A stretch of 64,000 nt of DNA from Megamerina dolium (GCA_963854835.1 OY978525.1:101015388-101079387); one strand, 5' to 3'; shown: positions 41,901 through 49,210, counted from the first letter of the stretch. The notes: a model not told the origin generated them from the letters alone. A program made the numbers and translations.

Positions 41901-44900
41901 TTTTGTCGATTTTAAGTGCAATTTTTTTTAATTGAATGTGCACATCGCATTGGTCGACCAATTATCGATGAAATATCGGGAAAAAATATAACAAGGCCTA
42001 CATAAAAAACAATATTTACATAACTAAAGAACTTTTTGTAATGATTGAATATCACTTGAACTTCTTACATAAAATTTAGTAAATCTTGTTTCCAAAATAA
42101 AAAAATTGTTAGCACTTTCTTTAAATAATTGTCTAACAACTTCTCAAGTTCTTACATGATTTTCCATAAGCTATTAAATCTGTGCTTGCAAGTGCTTGTG
42201 TATATGTGTAATTGTACAATTAACTTTTACATAGTCATTGCGGTTGATGTAAAAGCAATTAACACTTCATTGAATAAATTATAGCAGACAAAATAATTGG
42301 GTTTTCACTTGCAAACGCTTTTCAACAAATTTCATTTGGAAATTGTTTTCAAAACACTTAAAACATATATGTTAATTGGTTAGTAAACATTCTAACATTA
42401 TATATACATGACTCAAATTGATAATTGAGTGATTCCGACAATGTCTATTGTTGCTTGTCATAAAGACATCATGTCGTCTTGATATTTCCTAATTGTCTGA
42501 TTGGCAAGGATTGCATGTAGTTAACTGCATAGTTATTGTAGTATAAAGAATATCATAGAAGAATTCGTCAATAGCAATCTCAATCATTCATGTACTTGTA
42601 TGTATTTATACTTCCAATTTCTCCAATTTCTTTACGATCTCATTTAAAGCTTTTAAAAGGTGTTGTTCATAATGAACACATTTCTATCATTATTTTCACG
42701 TAATTTATTGACACTGATGAAACACGCAAAAGCACCTAGGTCGAAAGTTTATGACATTACTTAACTGTGGGCAAAATTAACGAAATTATTGCAGTAAGCT
42801 GTTACTAAAGATATACCGTAAAATAATAATTTTTGTTAAACAGTAAAAAAAAACTTAGTTTAATTAAATTAAAAGTAAACTATAATTTTTTATGAGTGCC
42901 GTAGCTCAGTGGCCTTCTGATCTGTAGATCGTGGGTTCAATCCCCGGCTGAAGCATAATGCACTTCGGGGCTTATAAGTGCCATATATTTACTTATTTTT
43001 TTATAATTTTTTACTGTGTGCTCATTTACAATAAAGACATATATCACCAGTTTTACTATTTATTAAGTATATTTACTTTTTTTAGATTATTTACACAAAA
43101 TTACATAGCGAAACACACGCAAAATTATGATGAGGTTGTTGAAAGTTGATTTCGTACCAATTTGTTTTTAATTTTAAACTCACGCTTCTAAAAATCGTTT
43201 ACAGTGATTCAAAGCTGTGATTCATAGTTTTAAAAATTATTATCAACAATATAAGAAAAAGTTTAAAATTTGATGCAAAAACATTCATATACATATTTCA
43301 CCTTTATTAATCATTTTACATCCTCTTTATAATAATATCTAAAAAATTCTACTTACAAGTACTTTTCGGGACCAAAAATATTCGGGTAAAAAAATTGTTC
43401 CGTATAATGTGTAGAATAAAAAAAAACAACAACTTAAATTAAATCCACTTTTTGTTTCAGTCATACTTTTGTGGAATTGACTGCTTTTGCTCATTTCACA
43501 CACATAATTATACAGCTGTCAAATTAAAACTTGGTATATTACGTTACTTTGAGCAGAGAATAGATATATTAGAAAATGAGCAAAATCGGATGAAAATCAT
43601 GCTTTCTTCACATGCACTTGTATGTTCTTGAATGGGATTTTCTCCCTTTACCCACGAATGTATTAAGCTATTAAACTAACACTTGGCATTTAAATTTATT
43701 TCGACCACAGAATAAATATATTCGAAAATGAGCTTAGTCGGATGAAAATCACGCCTAGCTCCCATACAAAAGTTTATTCTTGAATGTTGGTATTTTTCAC
43801 ACTTTACGCAAGAAACCATAAAGTTATCGAACTAAAACGTGATATATATGATTACGCTAATCATACGATTGACACATTAAAAAATGGGTGTAATCGTATA
43901 AGAACCATGCCTACCTCCCACACAAAATTATATGATTCAATGTGTGATTTTACATTTGAAGCAGAAAATTATAAAGATATCGAGTTAAAATTTGCTACCT
44001 ATAAATGTATTTCCTACTTACTGGACGTATTCGAAAATGGAATAAGTATAGCAAGTTACGCTCACGTTTTGATGGCTCACACACACACACACACAAATTA
44101 GAATATTTAAATCCCACGTTGTCTCAGTACTGCTCTACGGATGCGAGACCTGGCTAGTAACCGAGCATCAAACTGGAAAAATTCTCAGGGTGTGGTGGTC
44201 GAATGCCATCAGCAATGACGACCTATATAAAAAATGCAAACTGGAACCTATGGCCAACTATATCAAATTACGAAAATGGAGATGGATAGCTCACACATTG
44301 CGAAAAGATGCCACAGAAGTTTGCCGACAAGCTTTTGATTGGAACTCCCAAGGAAGACGTAAGAGGGGTCGTCCTAAGACCACGTGGAGGAGATCCTTAC
44401 AAAAACAAATGGACGAATGCGGAAAATCGTGGATCGAATTAAAGATACTAGCAAAAAACAGGACCAGATGGAAATGCTTTATTGAGACCCTATGCTTCAG
44501 TGGGAGATACAAGAAATGATGATCATGATGATGACACAATGTTGCGGAAATTCAAAAAAAAAAAAAAACTTAAACCGCTATAGCTTATAAATTATTCAGC
44601 GTAAGACAACCATATTTAAAATGTGGATTGGTATTGCAAAGATAATTAGATAGAGGTTCGTGGCAAGCCTTGTCCACTTTTTTATATAGACCCCATACCA
44701 AATAACTGAATGTCTTTTAAATTTAAACTCTAACTCCGGCAGTTTTTTTGCCTAGAGCAACCATAATTGACCCTTAGATTAATACTGCGTGAAATCTGGT
44801 GTGAAATCAACAAGTGCTATTACAAAGTTGCGGAAATTTAAAAAAATTCGCTATAACTTACGAACTATTTAGCGTAGGACTACCGTGATCTAAGTGTGGA

Positions 44901-46616
44901 TTGGTATTGCAAAGATAATTAGATTTACAAAAAAAAAAAAATGCACGCCACGCCCACTCATTAATATAGCTCCCATTCAATGCTTCAGGATTTGTTTTAT
45001 GTTTAAACCGCCATAACTTCATGCAGTTTTCAGCTTCAAATAATCATATTTATCACGATGTTTAATCGTCTGTAATAAACTTGCGAGAAACCATCGAATC
45101 ACGCCTACTAATTAATGTCTCTCACGAAATTATCTTAAACTTTAAACTCATAACTTAAAAAAAAAACAATATTTCGGGTGTAGATTAGTAGTATAAGAAG
45201 AAATTATTCCTCAAAAAATTCAAGAGCCGCGCCTACTTCTTAATGTAGCTCCCATTTAAAGTTGTGGAACAAAAAAAAAAGATGGATATCCGAGCCAACT
45301 TTCTGAAGCATAACAAATTTTATATTGAAAAGATTTTTATTTTGAACGGTACCCACCTGTCGACAAGCAATTGCCAATTCTTCTAAAAGTTCCGAAAAGC
45401 TTCTAAAAGTTCAGAAAAAGTGATGTCTCGCAAGAGTTCTGACGTACCGAATCGACTATAATAAGTAGTTCCATTCAAATACTGCCCAAAATTCAACACG
45501 CACAACAGTAATGTAGGAGAAGCTCGGTCAAAGATTCCTTCGGGGCTTATAAGTGCCACATTTTTTTTTTTTTTACATATGCAAGATAAAATTCGGTCTA
45601 CTGAGACCGACTGTAAGGTCATTTATTTAACGTAATACATATATATTACATCTAAACTTGGGTATTACCAAAGCCCCTACTAATTTTCAAACTAATAAAT
45701 AAAAATTGAATAAAATTTTCAATTCATTTAAGACATATTGCGCCACTGTGCCATCAACACTTTAAACACTTTATCTATGGTTTGGTTTACTTCCGTTGGT
45801 ATTTAAGTTCAACCAATTTGTCACACAATTTATAAATAACTATACACATGAACAAATATAAAAATAAAAAAAAATAAATATGTGACACTTAAAGCCCCAA
45901 AGGGCTCATTGGCCGAGCTTCTCTTCCATTACTGTTGTGCGTCTTAAATTTTGGACAGTATTAGAATGGACCTACTTATTTTAGCCGGTTCCAAACGGCA
46001 GAACACTTGTGACATCACTTTTTCTGAGCTTTGTCACAGAGTTCTTTTAGAAGCTTTTCATGGCAAGTTGTTACTGTCGGAAGAATTGCCAATTGCTTGC
46101 CGACAGGTGGGTACCGTTCGAAAGAAAAATCTTTTCGATATTAAATTTATTATGCATGAGCCGGGGATTGAACCACGACCTACAGATCAGAAGGCCAACA
46201 CACTAACCACTGAGCCACGGCACCGTACAGTGAACAATGAACATGAACATGAACAAATATACAAAAACAAAAAGCAAAAAAAGAATAGGAAAACAAAAAA
46301 GAAAATAACAAAAAAATAACACAATAACAAAAACAAACAAACAATAAAGCTCAACAGAGACCGGTAAATATGTGAAAATACGAAGGTATTAAAAAAAAAA
46401 AAAAAACAATAACATAAGAATGACGGAAACTTGGCGGTAATACAAATCACTCATTTGTACTCACAGACAATCTATTGTTTGATATTGTGTGTTTGAGAGT
46501 TACGAGCTTTTGAATTGAATGGAATTGAACTCACCTGATGTTGTAGTCGTCATCATAGTACAGGCCGTCGCTGCTGCTGCTGCTGCCGCTGCTGTTGATA
46601 TTGTGGGTTCGGACAT
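5918..46616 (-). CDS. Mctp: Mctp: multiple C2 and transmembrane domain protein (whole gene, 13 exons)
   Basis: Membrane-anchored C2-domain protein of the MCTP family, thought to act on ER/endosomal membranes and, in Drosophila, in presynaptic homeostatic plasticity. Coding exons (high to low): 46616-46535, 21770-21136, 18573-18465, 18211-18069, 14895-14704, 9763-9612, 9542-9027, 7355-7175, 7080-6902, 6770-6651, 6556-6350, 6269-6062, 5998-5918. All have GT/AG ends and phases that close, giving 934 residues. Order: Ser-rich disordered N-terminus (1-239), C2A (about 256-380), C2B (407-517), C2C (557-670), membrane segments near 741-769 and 848-880 with an acidic loop between. C2A and C2C keep the Asp loops (DKNGLSDPY, GGKSDPF, VYDEDRD); C2B does not. 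No broken exon. Introns carry most of the repeats in the window. Confidence 0.93.
6062..6269 (-). CDS. Mctp: Mctp exon 12, second membrane segment
   Basis: Residues 840-908. Contains the second hydrophobic stretch (ELTWLAVVLLIGAILVLHF, then FILLFWGIMKF) and the conserved NNELLDFLSRVPNDEE. Donor GTAAGT at 6061-6056, phase 0. Enters with one base that completes an Asn codon begun in exon 11. Confidence 0.93.
6350..6556 (-). CDS. Mctp: Mctp exon 11, acidic inter-membrane loop
   Basis: Residues 771-838. Starts KWLIRLITGTSSDPAAG, then a Tyr/Asp run and a D/E/K-rich block before an amphipathic helix (SIKERLQTIQEVSQTVQNTI). Acceptor ATATAG, donor GTGAGT at 6349-6344. This loop lies between the two membrane segments. 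Confidence 0.92.
6651..6770 (-). CDS. Mctp: Mctp exon 10, first membrane segment
   Basis: Residues 731-769. SCFEWESPLRSIIAFTLWIL runs into a second hydrophobic block (PLVLLLIIL). Acceptor TTGTAG at 6771-6772 side, donor GTAAGT. Split codons at both ends match the neighbouring exons. Confidence 0.92.
6902..7080 (-). CDS. Mctp: Mctp exon 9, linker after C2C
   Basis: Residues 671-729. ILLEMTVVWNEVRAICRVLQ followed by a Lys/Glu-rich helix and DILEAIRYVQ, the conserved linker leading into the membrane domain. Acceptor TTTGCACAG, donor GTAAGT, phase 0 entry. Confidence 0.92.
7175..7355 (-). CDS. Mctp: Mctp exon 8, second half of C2C
   Basis: Residues 611-670. Carries Ca2+-loop 3 of C2C: VLEITVYDEDRDHRVEFLGK, with the expected Asp pair. 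Acceptor TTTATAG, donor GTAAAT, phase 0 exit. One base at entry completes the Phe codon of exon 7. Confidence 0.92.
7356..9026 (-). other. Mctp intron 7
   Basis: Holds the tandem repeat array at about 7790-8720. The rest is AT-rich with no coding signal seen. Confidence 0.7.
7790..8720. repeat. degenerate tandem array, about 140-bp period
   Basis: Five diverged copies of a unit containing TATGGGAGCTATATTAAGAA-like sequence followed by GTGGGCGTGG. Copies start near 7799, 7938, 8092, 8226 and 8369, giving spacings of 139, 154, 134 and 143 bases. The 3' end (8640-8710) is the fly-repeat motif rich in GACGGACG. The same unit occurs in the opposite orientation at 44560-45290. Confidence 0.7.
9027..9542 (-). 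CDS. Mctp: Mctp exon 7, C2B end and C2C start
   Basis: Residues 439-609, the largest C2 exon. C2B continues (IGNEKYKSKSSWTERWLEQF) and lacks loop-3 acids: WNRN (474-477) stands where C2A has FDYD. Then a linker (KILLDRYRWLRCLQNVRDVG) and the start of C2C (LTVKVFGATGLAAADIGGKS). Acceptor CAACAG, donor GTAAGT. Confidence 0.94.
9612..9763 (-). CDS. Mctp: Mctp exon 6, start of C2B
   Basis: Residues 388-437. HFQRNSKLVESSKRLKSQIW then the first C2B strand (SSVVTILLVKAKDLP) and a non-canonical loop 1 (AEDGTKLNDTHIKF). Acceptor TTTTATTAG, donor GTAATT. Enters in phase 0, so exons ending in phase 0 can splice to it. Confidence 0.92.
9906..10082 (-). CDS. candidate alternative first exon of Mctp (coiled-coil-like)
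   Basis: 59 codons starting MQMINWTLGLDSVIVSSHKE and continuing as a charged, helix-prone stretch (LLLQRLNVKRATIRKRLQYE, LTQLHE). A donor GTTCGT after CATGAG leaves phase 0, which matches exon 6. An in-frame stop lies upstream of the ATG, and no AG with a pyrimidine tract is seen before it, so a separate promoter is more likely than a cassette exon. Without splicing the frame ends 13 codons later. The peptide is not recognised; coding status is inference from composition and phase. Confidence 0.4.
10813..11226. mobile_element. fold-back / MITE-like element, about 414 bp
   Basis: Left arm starts GGGGTTTCTG and the right arm ends CAGAAACCCC. The arms (about 150 bases) pair imperfectly through CTATTAATTGAGTTATGGG-like and TTTTATTATATTATGG-like blocks. 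The middle has tandem blocks around TATCAGATCAG. No coding capacity. The transposon superfamily is not clear. Confidence 0.7.
12160..12540. repeat. inverted pair of satellite-like units
   Basis: A unit near 12167 (GGATGAAAATCTCGACCACC, then CTCCCATACAAAAG) and its reverse complement near 12485 (TTGTATGGGAGGTAGGCG). Same family as the arrays at 43560 and 60300. Confidence 0.45.
14704..14895 (-). CDS. Mctp: Mctp exon 5, second half of C2A
   Basis: Residues 324-387. VFDYDWGLQDDFMGLAKIDL carries the loop-3 aspartates, then NLTLFDVNHPERQMGEILVN. Acceptor TTTTTTAG, donor GTAAGT. Both ends are phase 0. Confidence 0.93.
14896..18068 (-). other. Mctp intron 4
   Basis: Holds a decayed RTE-like fragment (15186-15790). 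From 15800 to 18068 the sequence is AT-rich with no gene recognised. A 26-codon coding-looking run on the minus strand near 16050-16145 is too short to call. Confidence 0.65.
15186..15790 (+). mobile_element. RTE-like non-LTR fragment, copy 1
   Basis: 3' part of the same family as 33035-34487. Reads NDVSLEIIRRIILANSCYLG, then LIYGAEAWTIST and FERKVLRRI, then a stop (TAA at 15432) and frameshifts before GGPSLRWKNQVLGNLAVLG. Ends with the family 3' sequence GGTTGTTATGGCC and a (GAA)n tail. 5' truncated and dead. Confidence 0.8.
18069..18211 (-). CDS. Mctp: Mctp exon 4, C2A core
   Basis: Residues 277-323: LSDPYVKFKVGGRLLFKSHT, then DLNPVWDEVFIVPI, the classic C2 core. Acceptor TTTCAAG, donor GTAATT, phase 0 exit to exon 5. 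Confidence 0.94.
18465..18573 (-). CDS. Mctp: Mctp exon 3, start of C2A
   Basis: Residues 240-275. AEELRRRKEAQLRQYVFFQL leads into the first C2 strand and the loop-1 acids (VAMDKNG). Donor GTACGT at 18464. The acceptor chosen (ATCGAAG, 18574-18575) gives phase 0, as exon 2 requires; it has no nearby pyrimidine tract, but see the AG-free zone upstream. The frame is also open for 24 more codons upstream (a His/Tyr-rich run), so this border is the least certain in the gene. Confidence 0.82.
18574..18789 (-). promoter_or_regulatory. AG exclusion zone with distant branch point candidate
   Basis: From 18576 to 18789 the minus strand contains no AG at all (no CT on plus), 214 nt directly before the exon 3 acceptor. 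A branch-point-like CTGAT (A at 18752) is followed by a T-rich tract (TTTCTTATTGTTGTTTAATT and more). The last part is ATCA/CAT-rich. This is the layout of a distant branch point, known in Drosophila and mammals from regulated exons. Confidence 0.6.
19374..20102 (-). mobile_element. mariner (DD34D) copy, internally deleted
   Basis: Same family and orientation as 57556-58753. Both ends are recognisable (left GAAATCCATTATTTTTGCAT, right ACGGATTTC and ATTACACCTGATA). The inside keeps transposase C-terminal sequence and part of the N-terminal half but is shortened to about 730 bases with many stops. Dead. Confidence 0.8.
20440..20720. repeat. A/T-rich imperfect inverted repeat
   Basis: A T-rich left half and an A-rich right half share TTTTTTTCTTCAAGAATRAA in opposite orientation; the centre is ATCAAAAATTGATTTTT. 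It could be a fold-back element or simple-sequence drift. Confidence 0.4.
21136..21770 (-). CDS. Mctp: Mctp exon 2, disordered N-terminal region
   Basis: Residues 28-239. Starts with two bases that complete an Ala codon, then RIHYSDEVDTYTVAYSNNN. Ser/Pro-rich with repeated SP sites (PSPHSSPKTSQR, SPTVSPKRAKS, KSPSDFLEES), a basic patch (HRWNRARSKDRIGRK), and the end ITSKQLEVLQ. Acceptor TTGTCTAG, donor GTATGT. The SP/TP density suggests phosphorylation, but that is inference. Accepts any first exon ending in phase 1. Confidence 0.88.
22456..23572 (-). mobile_element. mariner (DD34D), full length but decayed
   Basis: Transposase traces in order on the minus strand: YRWFRKFKMGRESAEDTSHS, GRPKEATNMEIVKQVHRIVL, WLEIHKRRPK, DYYLFPNLKRWL-like, then RNVGYPLYEVYCSRRQ. 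Many stops and frameshifts. Ends are weakly related (GGCTGAAAAGTG left; GGCGTAAAAGTCTGG on the minus strand at right). Non-functional. Confidence 0.8.
25144..25231 (-). CDS. Mctp: candidate alternative first coding exon of Mctp
   Basis: ATG at 25229-25231 opens 29 codons (MATLERPAKKHPKRSFSFTA, then CFRTSKTYP) and stops at a donor GTATGT with one base left over (phase 1). That is exactly the phase of exon 1 at 46535, so splicing to exon 2 is in frame (TYP-A-RIHYS). An in-frame TGA lies upstream of the ATG. The basic N-terminus would replace the Ala/Thr-rich one. Supported by frame, donor and codon look only. Confidence 0.55.
29042..29960 (-). mobile_element. RNase-H non-LTR retrotransposon fragment with (CCTAA)n tail
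   Basis: 3' part, minus strand. RNase H traces: YTVFQAEVFAAKRASS, YVDCQGPIKAIIAHC, then RRLRIYWIPGHK. After a gap follows a Cys/His-rich C-terminal motif (LEHLLCSCPAL-like). Stops and frameshifts throughout. The 3' end (low coordinate) runs into four units of TTAGG on plus, i.e. CCTAA repeats on the element strand at 29042-29060. Belongs to the RNase-H-bearing non-LTR group (R1/LOA/I-like); clade not fixed. Confidence 0.75.
29961..31085. other. intronic sequence, no gene
   Basis: AT-rich. Sequence at 30720-30840 (CTACTCTGTTTGCACGAAGT, CAATCAGGCGTGACATTTGC) looks like the edge of a dispersed repeat, but the family is not recognised. Confidence 0.5.
31090..32130 (-). mobile_element. mariner (DD34D) copy, decayed
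   Basis: Transposase remnants on the minus strand: FCFNGTDGISFLNYIITGDE, KWIYLEKPKRKNSY, MLYVWWDYNTDVIYYEILKP, INLNHALIEK. The ITGDEKWIY block holds the first catalytic Asp. Stops and frameshifts throughout; ends not resolved. Confidence 0.75.
33035..34487 (+). mobile_element. RTE-like non-LTR retrotransposon, copy 2 (longest)
   Basis: 5'-truncated ORF2. Reverse transcriptase from LWREHFSTLLNGD through NNKAAGADGLPAELFKTGGD, CANYRGISLLRIAYKVLSS, FKPGKSTIDQIFTLRQIL to motif A (FVDYKAAFDS). A deletion near 33730 joins HNSRC to RRMGLTVNEGK, removing the region that should hold the YADD site. The C-terminal part is in a new frame (LTYGAEAWTISTSDE, LRWLGHVERM, GRPNLRWKDQVLEN) with a break near 34000. 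Ends GGTTGTTATGGCC plus (TAAG)n at 34467-34487. Cannot be catalytic. RTE-type clade is tentative. Confidence 0.88.
35785..37040 (-). mobile_element. DD41D (rosa-type) mariner element, near intact
   Basis: 1,256 bp between 32-bp inverted repeats (35785-35816 and 37009-37040) with one mismatch; they begin AAAGGGTTATCCATTT. Encodes the transposase listed separately. A clear TA duplication was not found at the borders. It sits inside the piggyBac-like element, so it is the younger of the two. Confidence 0.9.
35910..36925 (-). pseudogene. DD41D mariner transposase, one frameshift
   Basis: Start ATG at 36923-36925 (MDRLTIAQRIQIVKTYY), then a one-base loss in an A-run near 36871-36875. After that the frame is open to TGA at 35910: NSPTTQTIGKIVKKYEETGS, HTH region, first Asp in KIFFSDEAHFSLGGYDNK, second in WFQQDGATCHT, third in CDLTPLDFFLWGY. 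There are 41 residues between the second and third Asp, the DD41D spacing. Apart from the single frameshift no lesion is seen, so it is recently dead, or the indel is a sequencing error. Confidence 0.9.
38787..39060 (+). other. coding-looking remnant, unidentified
   Basis: Three consecutive open stretches broken by TAA and TGA: MNEFVKKLNERILHELSEEK, FAEAIEKKITTAKNNETGDI, and NVQRKRSSAEKRANRYARSE. Lys/Glu-rich with protein-like composition. It may be a decayed retrocopy or transposon ORF. Not recognised. Confidence 0.3.
39396..39703 (+). mobile_element. tRNA-derived SINE, full-length copy with target duplication
   Basis: Head is tRNA-like: A box TAGCTCAGTGG (39401-39411) and B box GGTTTAATCCC (39447-39457). 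The body shares CAAGCAATTGG and AAAAGCTTCTAAAAGAACTC with the other copies, and the tail carries TTATAAGTCCCACATATTTA. Flanked by perfect 11-bp repeats TAATACGAGGG (39385-39395 and 39704-39714). The repeat is the end of the adjoining mariner. Confidence 0.85.
39709..40478 (+). mobile_element. mariner derivative, internally deleted
   Basis: 770 bp with inverted ends CGAGGGTTTCATTTTATA (left) and a match at right ending AACCCTCG, flanked by TA on both sides. The N-terminal ORF is open for 67 codons (MDLAREHFRAMIFNDFRSEL, then IYNGFNEFKRCRHSFWDEFL). Later traces: TGDKSWIYEYESETKQKSTV, WVFQEKPNPTN. The middle and C-terminal part, with two of the three catalytic Asp, are lost. Confidence 0.85.
42896..42992 (+). 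mobile_element. SINE mini-copy (head joined to tail)
   Basis: About 97 bases. Keeps the tRNA-like head (GTAGCTCAGTGG and an intact B box GGTTCAATCCC) but jumps after AAGCATAATG straight to the SINE 3' end (CGGGGCTTATAAGTGCCATA). The central body is gone, and so is the segment TTAGTGTGTT of the head. Confidence 0.75.
43560..44095. repeat. satellite-like units, then (AC)n
   Basis: Units with GGATGAAAATCA followed by CGCC and CTCCCATACAAAAG near 43588, 43740 and 43891 (spacing about 150). An (AC)n run at 44078-44095 separates them from the next element. Same family as 60300-61080. Confidence 0.6.
44100..44535 (+). mobile_element. non-LTR retrotransposon 3' fragment, second family
   Basis: C-terminal ORF2 piece: SVLLYGCETWLVTEHQTG, then ISNDDLYKKCKL, LRKWRWIAHTLRKDA, RGRPKTTWRRSLQKQMDE, ending RYKK and a stop. 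A run of ATGATG-type repeats forms the 3' tail (44514-44535). Sequence differs clearly from the RTE-like copies at 15186, 33035, 54457 and 59520. 5' truncated, but the visible frame is open. Confidence 0.8.
44560..45290. repeat. satellite-like array, reverse of the 7790 array
   Basis: Repeating CGCCCACTCATTAATATAGC and TCCCATT blocks near 44690, 44950, 45105 and 45230, each preceded by ATTGCAAAGATAATTAGAT-like or AGTATAAGAAG-like sequence. Reverse complement of the unit in Mctp intron 7. Confidence 0.6.
45303..45574 (+). mobile_element. SINE, 5'-truncated copy
   Basis: Starts at CTGAAGCATAACAAATTTTA, lacking the tRNA-like head, and runs to the common 3' end (TTCGGGGCTTATAAGTGCCA) and a T-run. 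The 5' truncation points to incomplete reverse transcription or later loss. Confidence 0.75.
45872..46224 (-). mobile_element. SINE, full-length copy on the minus strand
   Basis: About 353 bases. Head near 46224 (on minus, GTGCCGTGGCTCAGTGG) with an intact B box (GGTTCAATCCC). The body matches the 39396 copy throughout, and the tail ends in an A/T-rich run near 45872. The longest copy seen, and a good reference for the family. Confidence 0.85.
46535..46616 (-). CDS. Mctp: Mctp exon 1, distal first coding exon
   Basis: ATG at 46614-46616, then SEPTIST, eight alanines, TACTMMTTTTS, and a donor GTGAGT at 46534 leaving one base (phase 1). That base plus the two opening bases of exon 2 give Ala, so the reading frame runs into RIHYSDEV. 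The Ala/Thr-rich start, good donor and exact phase support the call. It gives a 934-residue protein. Confidence 0.75.
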
Positions 46617-48118
46617 ATTGATGTTCGAGTGACTGAATTACTGCACGATGATAAATTAAATTATTTACTATTTTTTTTTTCTATAGCTCGTTACTTGTAA
46701 TTTCTACATATTTAAATATATCGAATTAATTGCAATGAAGCATATATATCAGGTCGTCTTAGATGAAGATGTTGTGTATCACGACATCCGCCCGTTAAAT
46801 GATGGATGGACGGAAGCTTTATAATATACTATAATTTGAGATGTTTTAGCAAATTTTATTTGTATCCTTAGTGAGTTGTATAAATCGTTATAGTAATAGT
46901 ATATGATGGAAGAGTGTAAAAATGGCGTCATTTCCAGCACAACGCTTAATTGCTGCTACTAATAACGTTCTTCTACTGGCCATTATTGGCAATGATTATG
47001 GTTTCTCATTGTTATAGAGTTTTTTTCATAGCATTCATAGCATACAGTACGCAAAAGCTCTTTTCTATATATTTGTATCCTTCTATATATGTATATCCTG
47101 AGACTAGTATTATTAATCATAATTTTGGTTTTCATATCATTTCGATTGCCTTCAATATTATCAATATTATAATATGTATCTAATTATATTTTATCATCAC
47201 GCAATATAATACAACGTAGTACTATATATATTGTTGCATTTACATGAGTACTATAGCCATTTTATATTGACATTATTATTTAGCAATTTTTTCACTCTTC
47301 TTGCAGCCGGATACCCTGATACTGAAGCATGAGTTGTTGCTACTGCAATTCAATATGGGAATAAGTATGCCTTGAAGTCAATCGCATTCGTGCGTGCTGC
47401 TCTCACTTGACACCTTATCTATGTCTCTGTCTATTTTCTAGTAGTTCGTTGACATTATTATATTTTTATTATGACTCCTGCCTGGTTCGTGGTTGTTCGT
47501 GTTTCTAAATATGTACAATATATTGTTTTGTTGCTTATTGTTGCATGCTCAACATGTGTAAAATGTATTTTTTTTTTTATTCCAGTTATTAGAACGTTGT
47601 TATTATAGTTTTTTTTTTGTTTTTTTGTTTTATTTAGCCCTTTTTACTTTGAGTAATTGGTCAGCCTGGCGCTGCATACATTATTATATGAAGATTTTAT
47701 CATTTCTGCAATTACATAAAAAAAAAGAATATTAAATTTAACATTATTTTAATTACATAGTTATAAATATTTTGTATGTTAAGGAAGTAAGGGATACTTA
47801 ATTTAATTAATTTCTTTCATTTCATTTGAATGATATTGCATTCATTTCATTATTGCTTCTTTTTGGAAGTATTTATTTAGGCTGGATTCAAATTTTAAAT
47901 AACTCTAACAATGGATTTATGTCTTCTTTCGTCTTTTCCTCTGTTATAATTAATTATAAATATCATATTCTTGTACGAGTCACTTCTATAGTCAATTTCA
48001 AAATGTTGCTAGGTGACAGACACACACAACATATTGCTGGTGGTGACAGAACGGCTTGAAGAGTACTGAAAAGGTTCGTTGTAGCTGAAGCAGTCGGTGA
48101 ATAATGCGAGGACTACGT
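46617..48118 (-). other. Mctp 5' UTR and upstream region
   Basis: Upstream of the distal ATG. Transcription start not located; no convincing TATA/Inr pair was found by eye. AT-rich, with no other gene or element recognised. Confidence 0.45.
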
Positions 48119-48120
48119 TA

Positions 48121-49208
48121 CCAGGTGTACAAGCTTAAATCAGCTGTTTGATAGTAGATGGCGTTAGTGAGCATATTGAGCTATTATCGATTGTGCATCC
48201 TTTTTTTTATGAGTTCGCCATCTGTTTACATCAATTAGTAAACATCATCAGTGATTTCATACAACAACATACATTTTTCTTCGTATAATCATGTCTACTT
48301 TCGTGCCAGAAAAAGAGCATATACGGGAAGCTCTACTTTTTTGCTTCCATTTGAAGAAATCTGCTGTTGAGTAGCATCGAATGTTTGTGGAGACAGTGCG
48401 CTATAGAAAACCACTTGCAGAGACTGGTTTCGTCGGTTGAAAGAAGGCCATTTTGATTTGAGTGACAAGGAGCCAGACCCAGAAAAGTTGAGGACCATGA
48501 TGTGCAGGCTCTTTTGGATGAGGACGACACCCAATCAATCGCAAAAAAAGCTTGCCGAACAGTTAAGTGTTACTTAACAAGCCATTTCCATTCGTTTACG
48601 AGCAATGGGGAGGGTTCAAAAATTTGGAAAATGGGTATCCCATGAATTGAACAATAGACAGATGGAGCGACGCCAAAACACATGCGAAATCTTGCTTGTT
48701 AGACAAAAAAGAAAGTCGTTCCTGCATCTTGTGGTGACTTGAGATGAAAAATGGATATACAAGATCAAATCGCTTTGGACGCAAGACATGAAAAAATGCC
48801 TGGTTATGAACAATGACATGAGAAGCTGATTTTTCTCCACGACAACGTCCCATCGCACACGTCAAAACTGGTCCAAAACTACTTGGACACACTCAATTAG
48901 GAGGTGCTACCTCATCCCGCTTATTCACCAGACCTGGCCCCTTCTAATATCACCCGTTTTCGTCGATGGGTCACGCGCTCGCCGAACAGCACTTCGATTC
49001 GTATGAAGACGTCGGAAAATGGCTTGACGAGTGGTTTGCCTCGAAAAATGAGGAATTCCTTTGGCATGGTATACACAAATTGCCCGAGAGATGGGAAAAA
49101 TGTATAGCTAGTGAGGGCAAATATTTTGAATAAATTAATTTTTGGCTTTCTATGAAAAAAACGTGTTTTTTTAACCGAAAAATAGTGGATTTAAGCTTGT
49201 ACACCTGG
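48121..49208 (+). mobile_element. mariner (DD34D), full length, decayed
   Basis: 1,088 bp with inverted ends CCAGGTGTACAAGCTTAAAT at left and its complement at right, flanked by TA (48119-48120, 49209-49210). Transposase traces on plus: VPEKEHIREALLFCFHLKKS, AKKLAEQLSVT, FLHDNVPSHTSKLVQNYLD, PHPAYSPDLAPS. Frameshifts and stops throughout, and the third Asp region is altered (SNIT instead of SDYH). Confidence 0.88.
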
Positions 49209-49210
49209 TA

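Larger units (their letters stand above)
21771..46534 (-). other. Mctp intron 1, about 24.8 kb
   Basis: Intron between the distal first exon and exon 2. Holds an alternative first exon (25144-25231), several mariners, a piggyBac-like element with a nested DD41D mariner, four SINE copies, three non-LTR fragments and satellite-like arrays. Stretches 23573-25143, 25232-29041, 32131-33034, 37130-38700 and 40481-42895 are AT-rich and show no gene or recognisable element. Confidence 0.75.

Noticed and set aside
46187..46450. Minus-strand open frame rich in Phe/Leu
   Set aside because: Reads through an A-rich run next to the SINE head; low-complexity artefact.
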